This document shows, in pieces, positions 10,032-18,784 of a stretch of DNA of 43,708 nt. Position 1 is the first letter of the stretch. The number at the start of each line of letters is the position of its first letter. The translations under genes were made by a program, and so were the position numbers. A model generated the notes under the pieces. The model saw only the letters and a program-made list of their open reading frames with translations, made no database searches and was not told where the DNA came from. The DNA lies in the NCBI GenBank assembly GCA_015680685.1, contig MNCI01034267.1:14334-58041 (forward strand). Reading direction: 5' to 3'. This DNA comes from Gnetum montanum (taxonomy: Eukaryota > Streptophyta > Gnetopsida > Gnetales > Gnetaceae).

Positions 10032-11549
10032 AGTAGTAACCATAGTAAGAAAAAACAAAGAGATTCAGGCCATGCACGTGACAAGGGTAAGGGAAAAATG
10101 ACTACCTCTGATGAGGTTGTGGATTCTGACACAGACAATGACGGTGGATGTGAGATCTACCAATATGACCATCCTAAGAGATGTTGTCCAATAATCTCAC
10201 ATCTGTAAGCGTCTGGGGTGTACGTGCTCAACCCAAGACTTAACAGACAGTAGGCACCCCAAAGGTTACCTTATCCCCAAGGTAACCTAAGGCAGTTCCA
10301 TCAACTGTTAACATATTATCCAAGTGGAACTTTTCCACAACCTATTGAGCAACATTAGCAGTGGCAACACCCACAGTCATGGGGGATGCCACCACCTAGA
10401 CAATAATACCCTTATCGACAACCAAACCCGTATGGCTATTATGTGCAGTAGCCGGTTTCTCCAAGTGACTCTATGGGTCACGCAACCCCACAACATCACT
10501 ACCAAGTTCGGGAGTATTTTAGGACTCCTTCTCCTATGGAAGATACACCACACGCATGCCATCCTCTGAATCCAGCCATCACTCTTACGCTAGTAGTTCC
10601 ACTACCACCCACTCCAACAATGCAAGGGGAACTCCCCACTCAATCGCAGCAACGTAATGCTACAAGAGCAGTAAACCTTCAACCCACTGCTGATTCTGAA
10701 AACCGCAAGAAGAGAAGACCTTTCTTCAAAGCCAAAAGCCCAAACAAGCTCTCACAACCATAAGCGGTTGAGTCTATGCACACTCCTCCAACATATAAGA
10801 CTTCAAAGCTCCCTTCAAACCAACAGTAGGGCTTAACGTATACGATTATGTTAACACATACTATTACCGACTGGATCAAGGTGGGCCACCTTCCTAGGAA
10901 ACTCTCTGACCCTAGAAGTCCCTTAATCTACCTCCAAGTTGCCAGGAACAAGCCACATAAGGCTCTTCTTGACTTAGGTTCCGGATTCGACTTAACTTCA
11001 CGAGAAATGTATCAAGCCTAAAACCTACCCCCACTTAAGAAGAGCAATATTCAACTAGAGCTGGCTGACCAATCCATCACCATTCCCTTAGGATTGGTGG
11101 AGGACATCGTTACCACTGTGTGTGATTGGTCATACCCAGTTGATTTCCTGGTGATAGAAGTCAATAGTAACAAAGGGGACTTCCCAATTATAATGGGGAG
11201 GGCATAGCTCAGCACCATCAACGCATGCCTAGGGATCCACGATCTTTCCTTGGAAATATCTAAGGAAAATATTTATGGAAAGATCGAGAAGAAGAAAGTT
11301 CCATACATCACATATAGTGACTCAGAGGGTAATGACATGGAGGAATGCTCAACATCTCCTGCATGTAACTGGTGTGCCCAAGAAACTCAAATACAAAGGT
11401 TCCTGTATGTAGCAACCACACAACAAGAGAACACCCAGTGGTTGACAACTGATCAAGAAAGCAGCCCACCAACATGCATGGAACAAACTAGGGAAACAAC
11501 TCATGCCCATAACGAAGGCATAGATACATTGGAATATGAGCGTCGTTGA
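10032..11549 (+). pseudogene. pro: RE-B zinc knuckle, Pro/Gln/Tyr-rich linker and aspartic protease
   Basis: Same frame as gag, with several stops. Near 10147-10190 lies a nucleocapsid-like knuckle reading CEIYQYDHPKRCC; its second Cys has become Tyr (RE-E has Cys). A Pro/Gln/Tyr-rich linker follows (QSWGMPPPRQ, NPYGYY). The aspartic protease is at about 10870-11280: KALLDLGSGFDLTS with the catalytic Asp at 10971-10973, and later GDFPIIMGRA. Here the active-site triad reads Asp-Leu-Gly, as in many Athila-type elements, whereas RE-E has Asp-Ser-Gly. The open stretch to 11549 (KENIYGKIEKKKVPYITYSD) is the protease-RT connector, also seen in RE-E. The protease would process the gag-pol polyprotein. 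Confidence 0.78.
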
Positions 11550-11646
11550 CTTCCACCCCTTAATCTAAAAACATCAATCAGGAAAAGTTGGACACTTCTA
11601 AGAAATTCAAACAGGCGCTCATTATTTTGGATCTCTCCCTTCCAAT
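11550..11646 (+). other. Junction of the internal pol deletion in RE-B
   Basis: After the connector, the sequence 'caggcgctcattattttgga' at about 11610-11630 joins directly to the segment that in RE-E (reverse strand, about 35060-35090) follows the integrase C-terminus ('ctcattatcttgaatctcct'). All of RT, RNase H and integrase, about 3 kb in RE-E, are missing. No N is present at this junction, so the deletion looks real. Confidence 0.75.
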
Positions 11647-11663
11647 TCAGTCATGGGGGAGAT
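11647..11663 (+). promoter_or_regulatory. Internal PPT-like motif of RE-B (end of pol)
   Basis: TCAGTCATGGGGGAGATGG closely resembles the 3' polypurine tract of the same element. The same motif lies at the same place in RE-D (18815-18831), RE-E (about 35058-35041, minus) and, degenerate, RE-C (about 24545-24527, minus). Confidence 0.5.
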
Positions 11664-13516
11664 GGCCACCTATGCTAATCCATGGAGGCCCTCAGTTCTT
11701 TTTAGTTTTTGTTTTAAACATTTTTGTTTTACAAATTTCTTTAACTTTTCTTATTTTTGTTTTACAAATACTTTTTCATTTCTTTGTGTATATGTGTTAT
11801 CCATCTTATCAAGTTTGTCATTTAATAAGTTTTCTTCATGATGGTATGAACTATTTTCCTATTGATTGCTAATGTTTGATTTTTACCTTTAAGTTATGAT
11901 GTTGATACTAAGGTATGTTTCTTTTAATATAGTAGGCAATGAGTCCACTTCATCCATTCATCCACAAAAGTCTATGGTCTCTCTTGGCTTGGAACTGTAC
12001 AGTCCCCTTTCTTCAAAATAATCAGAACTATAACGAATCAGTGACTGGGCATTTCTCAAACTAAGGAAGGACTCAAGGCTTGAAAATGGTGTGACTTCAA
12101 GGGAACTTGGTGCATTTGTGTTGGCCATTCTCTTGGGTGCTTGGATGTTTTCTTCTTGAGTTTTCTTACCGTTTCGATGTTACCCAATTATCGGAAAGCT
12201 GAGTAAATAAAAATCATATGTCTTTGCATGGTGTGGTTCTCACGCATTAAAAAAAAGAAGAAAAAGTGAGAATTCAAAGCACATCCCTTAGAAGGAATAA
12301 TCATTTGGGCTACAAGCACTGGTTATGGAACTAAAATAAACATGTTCCCTCTAACTAAGGTCCTTCTCCCTTTCCATTCTCTCCTCCTTCGTTTCGTCAT
12401 AATGGTGGTGGCTCTTGGGTGAAGGCATTCTTGTTATTCAAGTGGATGGATTGGCCGAATGCATTAATGCGAAGTCACTAGATGTGATTTGTTTGAGGCT
12501 AGACTTGGAACGGGATCTACTAAGTCACATTAATCATGAAATACACAAGGGGCTATACACCACCTTGTTCTTGAGACCCCATTCCATTCTCTTCTTGTCA
12601 TCCTTCTTTCTCCATTGATCACCTCATTGCCTGTTATATCATTAGTGTATATCTTGGTGGATGCATCGTTTCCTTTTTGGTAAATTCTTGCAGTTAAGGC
12701 TTTAACTCTTATTCCAAATGACATTCCCAAAGCCTATGGACTCTTTGAATGTGAGGGCATTAAGGGCGTGAGCCTGCTTTGGGGAGGACCCACTGGCATT
12801 CCTATTTGGTGCACTAGTTAAATTCTTTCCCTTAACATTTTTGCAATCCACTCTATTTTGTTCATTTCCATCTTGACATCCACTTCATTGACATTATAGT
12901 TGTATCTTTTTCTCCATCTTTCTTGTTCTTTTTCCTTTTCCATTCTATCGCTACTAGAGGTTCACTCTTAGTCATGGGGGTCCTGGTCCAATTTTTTCAA
13001 TTTTCTCCTAACCCGTCCACCTTCGGTAGTCACCATGATTATATCTCCAAACCCGTATCAACCATACGACAACTCAGCCAATGGACCTTTCACTGAGGCA
13101 AGGTATTAACTGCATTGAAATTCATTTACCCTTGCTAATATAAGACTATGTTGTGTGTGCAAATGGCAATCATGCAACAATGGATTGGATCTGGAGGGAA
13201 CACTTGGAATGGAGTGGTGTTGAAGCAGCTATGCAAGGAGCAAGATCAATGGTGCACTTACGGATGGACGATGAAAGACATAATATTGGCATTGGCAACA
13301 ACAGACTTCTTTTCTCTTCTCTCTTCTCTCTCAACTGCCAACTAAGACCTGATGTCAAATGTATAAAGTGTTCACTCTTGTTGTCATGAACAACAATTTT
13401 GTTTTGTTTTGTAATGATGATCTGTTCACATGTCATCCCATTCACCATTAGTTCCATTCAGTCAATAATCCCATACCTTCCCAATATTTTGTAAGGAACT
13501 CAAGGATGAGTTTTCA
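11664..13516 (+). other. RE-B long 3' region, conserved but mostly non-coding
   Basis: About 1.85 kb shared with RE-D, RE-E and RE-F. Landmarks in order: a T-rich stretch with 'ttttacaaatttctttaact' (11700-11790); 'gcaatgagtccacttcatcc' (11937); 'catggtgtggttctcacgca' followed by an A-rich run (about 12228-12260); 'gggctacaagcactggttat' (12307-12326); an open stretch with LVIQVDGLAECINAKSL (12415-12618); the box GGGGAGGACCCACTGGCAT (12780-12798); a second PPT-like motif (12967-12985); and an open stretch with MDWIWREHLEWSGVEAAMQG (13153-13389). The two open stretches align as protein between copies but are broken in several. A coding role is possible but unproven. Confidence 0.55.
12967..12985 (+). 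promoter_or_regulatory. Second internal PPT-like motif of RE-B
   Basis: CTTAGTCATGGGGGTCCTG repeats the core GTCATGGGGG of the terminal polypurine tract about 560 bases upstream of it. Equivalent sites are at 20233-20248 (RE-D) and, on the minus strand, about 42500-42481 (RE-F). Confidence 0.45.
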
Positions 13517-13532
13517 TTCAGTCATGGGGGTA
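13517..13532 (+). promoter_or_regulatory. 3' polypurine tract of RE-B
   Basis: ATTCAGTCATGGGGGTA abuts the 3' LTR start TGATGGGACG and is preceded by a conserved segment 'gtaaggaactcaaggatgag'. Confidence 0.78.
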
Positions 13533-14347
13533 TGATGGGACGCGATATCGCATAGGCCATGATATCACATCTGCCGCAATATCGCATCCCCCGCGATATC
13601 ATGGTGCATCATCAAGTCTATAAATAAAAGGCAGCTCTCCCTTGTTTCGAAGTTTAGGCCTAAACCATAGCAAAACTCTAGCAGTTTTTCCTCTCTAGAG
13701 ATAGAATAATTTCCATGTGCCCACAGTAGGAGCTCCAAAGTAAATGGATCTTTATTTGAGCAAATATTATACCTGAACACAAGTTTGTGTACAGAAATAA
13801 AGACGAACTTCTTGGATAAACCTTGCAGTGCATGGACTAGGCTAAATAGGACTTTATTTACTATTATTTATTGTTCATCCTTTAAATGCTTTATTAGTTA
13901 ATTAAATCTCTTTCAACCCTTCTCCCATAGTTAAGTGCATTCAGTACGACTGCTTCGAGCACATGTGTTACGCTTGGTGATCCCAGTAACGAATAGCATT
14001 TGGTAACCAAGGTTGCATTGGTTTAGGGTGTGAACAGTAAGTGGGAACAGATGCTAATGCTAGGTTAATTAAGGCTTAGTTAGTTAGTTAAAGTTAGTTA
14101 ATTAGTCTCTTTACCCTTTACCTCATTAGCATAGGAGATAAAACAGAAAAGATATAAAAATCACATACCTCAAACTTACTTAACCATACAACCGTGAAAA
14201 ATACAAGTAAGTTTAGGAAGACAATGAATGATTAACCTTAAGTGTTCCATAAGGCATGTAGGCACTTAGTCTATGGAGTTCAACCGGATCGCACATGTAA
14301 CGCTTGTATTCGTATGGTTGAGTGTAGGGGTGCCTCACCACTCATCA
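13533..14347 (+). repeat. 3' LTR of RE-B (815 bp)
   Basis: TGATGG...CTCATCA, co-linear with the 5' LTR at 7380-8173. TATAAATA at 13619-13626, AATAAA at 13796-13801. U3 carries four GATATC/AATATC palindromic units. Confidence 0.92.
13540..13605 (+). promoter_or_regulatory. Array of GCGATATCGC-type palindromes in U3
   Basis: Four units centred on GATATC, GATATC, AATATC and GATATC, each flanked by GC/AC dinucleotides, lie just upstream of the TATA box. Comparable arrays are at 7388-7428, 16548-16645, 20838-20905, and on the minus strand 33128-33057 and 41918-41838. Their position in U3 suggests binding sites for a plant transcription factor; this is inference. Confidence 0.5.
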
Positions 14348-14352
14348 CATGT
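14348..14352. repeat. Target-site duplication of RE-B, right copy (CATGT)
   Basis: CATGT directly after the LTR end CATCA; identical to 7375-7379. Confidence 0.9.
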
Positions 14353-15402
14353 AACAAGTGTTTGGCCTCAAACTATTCTAACTTCACATAGCATATTCAT
14401 TTTCTTTTTCCACCACTTAGACATAGTCAACATTACATATTTGTAAATCCTTTTTCCATGACTTCTTATTGAAATCTCTATCTTTCTTATTTACCAAATA
14501 TCTTGTAGCTTTAATTCTTGAATTGTTCCAATAATATAGTTGTACCTTTGTCAAGCTCCATATAAGCCAATCGATCTATCAAGATTTCTTGTTTCTTATA
14601 TCTCTTAAAAATTTCCCTTTCAAAAATCCATGGTATGACTTAGTAGCATTATTTGTATCTTACTGTGCATGGGGAATATCATGGAATTCTTTAGCCCACA
14701 TTCCTATCAACATATGATTAAAGACAAAAATCAATAATAAATAAAGGGGCAAAGAATCCATGACCGTGAATATAAACTTTTATGTAATGATAATAAGGAA
14801 TAAAAAATCACTAAATTTGTTTTCGTTTAACCACTATTGTTTTAAGTATTTAATGAAATCTAAGTTCTCTTGAAACCTTTCAATAAATTTGTTTATTTCC
14901 ACAACAACAACCACAATAGTTTTACATTCATTCATAATATGATTAAGATGATCTTCCATTACTTTTCTCTGATTGGGATCTCTAACTTTGGTTGCCAAGT
15001 TCTTCCTCCATACCCTCCAAACATGCGAAAAGCATAGAAAGATCCTACTCCCAAGAACAAACCTAAGAAATTATCAAATTTTAGCACATGTTAAGGTATC
15101 TCAAACCAAGGTAGCATGATTTCAAGTATGTTTTCAAATGCCTTTAAAGTTACCTCACTATATTCATTTCTATCTTTGAGTCATCTAGCATGAAATCATT
15201 CATTGTCCAATTAGGCTCCTTAGCCTTGCCTCTTCGAAGCAACTTTGAAAGCCAACCTTTGATATCAATTTTAGTGCACCATGAGGATATCACCCATGCA
15301 ATTGGAAGTCCATTGTAGTATGAACCAAAAGCCATCACCGTTGAAGATGGAACTACAAAGACAACCATACATTTGTAATAAGGTAATGTCTTATTCTATT
15401 AT

Positions 15403-15407
15403 AACAT
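15403..15407. repeat. Target-site duplication of RE-C, left copy (AACAT)
   Basis: AACAT precedes the LTR terminus TGATGAG. The right copy at 31184-31188 is AACAC, one mismatch. Confidence 0.65.
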
Positions 15408-15920
15408 TGATGAGTAGTGAGCAGTCTCTGCACCCAACCATACAAATCACTAGCGTTCACTAAGCAATCCGGTCAAATTCCATAGACTTTGGCTCTCTAA
15501 GTACACTGGATCTAGGTATTGAATCTAATGGATGTGATTGTTGTCTTCTTAGTTTCACTTGTGAAGTGCAAAGGTATGGTTAAGTGTAACTAAGGTATAT
15601 TATTTTTATCATTTTATATTTTTTGTTTAAGTTACCTAAGTGCTAAAAATGAAGTAATTAAATGTTTAATGAATCTAATAACTAACTAGCATCTTAACTA
15701 ATCCTAACATAAGCATCTATTCTGATTTACCGTACACATCCTAAACCACATTGTAACATTACTGGGTTACTAAGCATTAAGTGCTACTGGGATTACCCAA
15801 CGTTAATATATGCTTGAAATGGTCATACTTATGTGCTTTAATTAATCATTAATTAATTAATTACATTAAAGTAAAGTGCATTAATAACAAATGCATTAAG
15901 TAAACATTAAGCTAATTCCA
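15408..15920 (-). repeat. Truncated 3' LTR of RE-C (U5 and part of R)
   Basis: Co-linear with 30361-30870 of the 5' LTR ('gtgagcagtctctgcaccca' against 'gtgagcagtccctatgccca'), then breaks off at 'ccaaatg' (about 15920). U3, the TATA box, the polypurine tract and the coiled-coil half of the additional ORF are missing, so one deletion removed the segment between the additional ORF and the R region. Confidence 0.78.
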
Positions 15921-16539
15921 AATGTTTCTGCATCACTTTGTATATGTAACAATGACACTCAGTCTTGCTTGCTACTACTCACGAAGTTCACCCATGCACT
16001 CAATGGTAGTGCAGGACTCTAGTGTTGATTGTTCACGAGTGGGTGGTAGTGGTAGCTCCTCCTCTTTTAACACCTTAGCATGCACTTTATCCTTCATCAT
16101 TTCTACCCAAGAGGTGGCAAGAGCAGGTCTGATGTTTTCGTTGGCATAATAGGCTATTCCTTCCCGTTTGCATAATTTTTAGATTCCCACATTCATTTTC
16201 TTTGAATCTCTTCTCTATCTTAAGAAAGATCAGTTGTCGGAGGTTGACAGGAAATTTTCCACTCATAGCGATGCATGCACAGGTAGAGAAGGCTATTACC
16301 TCGTGGGGCCTCACCATTAGATTAAGGTAGTAGGCTACCATCTTGAAGTATACATGCTCTCTCATTGTGAGTGTACTAAACTCCTTATGGTCAACTTCGT
16401 AACACTGCTAGACACACTCTTTTTTGACCTATGAGTTTTCTTGTGTTGAAATTTTTTCCAAGGTTGTCCTATTTTTTGTCAATCCAAGGGCCACAAAAAT
16501 GGTCTTCACCAAGTAGGACACAAAAATGTCCTTGATCTT
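15921..16539 (-). pseudogene. Additional ORF of RE-C, downstream part
   Basis: The open stretch 16365-16087 reads EHVYFKMVAYYLN, FPVNLRQLIFLKIEKRFKE and aligns with RVYFKIGTYYLF ... LPHLYLTEILRRFEE of RE-A. Upstream of it on the minus strand the frame runs through stops to 16535. It continues beyond RE-D at 22036-22210, where SPMWPILTSNREWYMGET is found; removing RE-D with one ATCTT copy joins the two parts in the same sense. The end of the domain (SWVEMMKDKVHAKVL) is followed by stops and the deletion breakpoint at about 15920. The two copies, in RE-A and RE-C, show that this ORF is a standing component of one subfamily. Confidence 0.65.
16535..16539. repeat. Target-site duplication of RE-D, left copy (ATCTT)
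   Basis: ATCTT precedes TGATGAGACG and matches 22036-22040 exactly. Confidence 0.9.
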
Positions 16540-17402
16540 TGATGAGACGCAATATCGCATGCACCGCGATATCACATACGCGATATCATGGCCATCGCGA
16601 CATCACATCCCATGCAATATTGTGTACACGATATCACGGTCCACCACCAAATCTATAAATAAGAGGCAACACTCCCCTTATTTCCCATCCTAGTCTAGAA
16701 GTAGGGAAACTCTAGCAGTTTGATCACTCCAAAGATAGATTATTTTCCATGTGCCCGCAATAGGAGTCCTATAGTGAATGGATCTTTATTCGAGCAACAT
16801 TGTACCTGAACACAAGTTGTGTACGACAATAAAGACGAACTTGATTGGATAAACCTTGCAATGCATGGAANNNNNNNNNNNNNNNNNNNNNNNNNNNNNN
16901 NNNNNNNNNNNNNNNNNNNNNNNNNNNNNNNNNNNNNNNNNNNNNNNCTGCTCATCGCACGTAGGCTAGATAGATTCTCTCAACCCCTTCCTCCTAGTTA
17001 GGTGCCTCAGTATGACCACTTCGAGCACGTGCGTTACGCGTGGGATCCCAGTAATGATTAGTGTTTGGTAACCACAGTTGCATCGGTTCAAGGTGTGTAC
17101 GGTAAGTGGGTACGGATGCTGACGCTAGTTAATTTAGACTTAGGTCCTTAGTTAGAGTTAGTTAGTTCTCTCAATCCTTCACCCTTTAGCATAGGAGAAA
17201 AATCATAAAAGACCATAAAAATCATATACCTCGGACTTACTTAACCATACACCATAACAACAACAAGTATGGGAAGACGATGAATGATTAACCCCAAGTG
17301 TTCCATGGGGTGTTTAGGCATTTAGTCTATGGAGTTCGACCGGATCGCACGTGCTACGCTCATTTTGTATGGTTGAGTGTAGGGGTACCTCGCCACTCAT
17401 CA
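16540..17402 (+). repeat. 5' LTR of RE-D (contains a 77-base N gap)
   Basis: TGATGAGACG...CACTCATCA. Six GATATC-type palindromic units lie in U3 (about 16548-16645). TATAAATA is at 16654-16661. N at 16871-16947 replaces part of U5; the corresponding stretch of the 3' LTR is several hundred bases long, so the true gap is probably larger than 77. Confidence 0.88.
16871..16947. other. Assembly gap (77 N) in the RE-D 5' LTR
   Basis: Run of N between 'caatgcatggaa' and 'ctgctcatcgcac'. Other isolated Ns in the window are at 1013, 18784, 21319 and 21450. Confidence 0.95.
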
Positions 17403-17424
17403 TTAGCACTGTTGTCGGGGACTA
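17403..17424 (+). promoter_or_regulatory. Primer-binding site of RE-D
   Basis: TTAGCACTGTTGTCGGGGAC directly follows the LTR; a mutated form of the tRNA-Asp complementary TTGGCGCCGTTGCCGGGGAC. Confidence 0.75.
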
Positions 17425-17544
17425 AGTGTTTACGCGCTGAATTGAACATAAGGGATATCACTCACATCATTGTGAGCATTAACGAACCTTCGGGTTAATC
17501 AAGATAAAAATTTATATAACAGTGAAATTAGCACATTGATAAAA

Positions 17545-18570
17545 ATGCCTTCTTCTCATAAGAGCAACTCACCACCTAAGGACCATACACGAGACAGTCG
17601 GCAACATAAAAAACATAACCCAAATTAGCCAAGTCCTAAACAATACAAGATAGTTTATACTCATCCTGATGAGTATATTCTGAATTTTACTTTTATTCTC
17701 CATCAAGATGAATAGCTGCACTGGAGAGATTTGCAAGGTAACATCGTGTTACCCCCAGATCGATCAGTCTCTCACATTCTTTTCCATGCCTTGGCACAAA
17801 TTGGCATACAAGAATTATATGCTGAATACGTTGCGAAAGATTTTGACATAAGGGATTATTATCCCACAGATGCCCAGCATATGAGAGACTTAAGGTAGGA
17901 GAGTTAACATACTTTTCTGAAGGGCAAAGCCCTGCACGTCCTTAGCGAAATAGGAGATGAGGAACCCCTTATCATAGGTTCTTTAGCAAACGATGTTCCC
18001 CCTCCTAACGATGGTGAGGAGGAAGGGTATCAGAACATACGATCAATGATACATATCCCTGGTTCTAATGCCCGTGAACACCAACTGTTCACAGAGGGAA
18101 ACGCCACTCATGCTAAGGACGGGCACTTAGATCGTCACCACGATCAGGGCTGTAGTAGCCAAAGAGAAGGAAAAAAACATCGTCATGGCGATGGTTCCCC
18201 TTCTTCACATCACTCACCCTCTCCTTCCACATCTGGGTGCAGCCACCATGAACATAAAGGTGAGGATAAAAGTAAAAAGGACGAAAGACCTCGATGAGAA
18301 AGTCAAGAGAGAGGACAAGGACAAGGACATAGGGAGAGTAGGGAACAACGCAGACATCACAGACGTCATGAAAGAGATGACCATGATGAGCCCCTACTCG
18401 CAACCCAAAGTATGCTTGACATAGCAGAGGAATTTTGGATTCCCACAAGGCATTTAAAAGATAGTCGGATCAAACGATTAGACATGAACAATATCCCACG
18501 ATTTGAAGGGGGATACAATGCTAATCCAAAAAATCATTTACAGGCATTCCACGATGCCTATGCCTTGTAG
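17545..18570 (+). pseudogene. gag: gag of RE-D, N-terminal part
   Basis: The frame from ATG 17545 reads MPSSHKSNSPPKDHTRDS, VYTHPDEYILNFTFILHQDE and GNIVLPPDRS, with stops from 17626 on. The His/Ser-rich linker is at about 18100-18240 and DERPR near 18285. The capsid domain begins (NNIPRFEGGYN) but is cut at about 18571, where 'gatgcctatgccttgtag' jumps to a segment equivalent to about 10630 of RE-B. About 1.25 kb carrying the capsid core and zinc knuckle is missing, so it could not form a normal particle. Confidence 0.78.
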
Positions 18571-18783
18571 ACTCCTTAACCGCAGCAACGTCACACTGTG
18601 AGAGCTGTAAATATCCAACCTTCTATTGGTTCTAACAACTATAAAAAGAGAAGACCTTACTTCAGAACCAAAATCCTAGACAAACTCTCGCAACAACAAG
18701 TGGTTGAGGCCATGTACACTTCTCCACCATCTAACAATTCGGAGCACCCTTCTGTCCAAAATCAGAGCTTAACGCATACGGTT
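18571..18783 (+). pseudogene. Remnant of the gag-protease linker in RE-D
   Basis: Aligns with about 10635-10850 of RE-B: 'cgcagcaacgt', then a Lys/Arg-rich RAVNIQPSIGSNNYKKRRPY. It ends at the N at 18784, after which the sequence is already downstream of pol. Confidence 0.65.
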
Positions 18784-18784
18784 N

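Larger units (their letters stand above)
7380..14347 (+). mobile_element. RE-B: structurally complete, pol-deleted LTR retrotransposon (6968 bp)
   Basis: It has two similar LTRs (794 and 815 bp), a tRNA-Asp type primer-binding site, gag plus protease in a single frame, a 3' polypurine tract, and an exact 5-base duplication CATGT on both sides. RT, RNase H and integrase are absent: about 70 bases after the decayed protease frame the sequence jumps to the segment that follows integrase in RE-E and RE-C. It therefore had the cis signals for movement but needed pol in trans if the deletion pre-dates insertion. It interrupts the MULE transposase gene. Confidence 0.9.
14348..15407 (-). pseudogene. 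MULE transposase, central piece
   Basis: Reading leftward from 15407: the frame at 15368-15150 gives NGLPIAWVISSWCTKIDIKG, WLSKLL and FMLDDSKIEMNIVR. These are the MULE DDE segment around the second catalytic Asp (codons at 15185-15180). Further left, past stops and frameshifts, comes DTNNATKSYHGFLKGKF (about 14650-14600), the conserved segment before the SWIM finger. The third catalytic residue could not be assigned with confidence. The left end continues, after removal of RE-B, into the SWIM piece at 7379; the right end continues, after removal of RE-C, into 31184. Confidence 0.78.
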
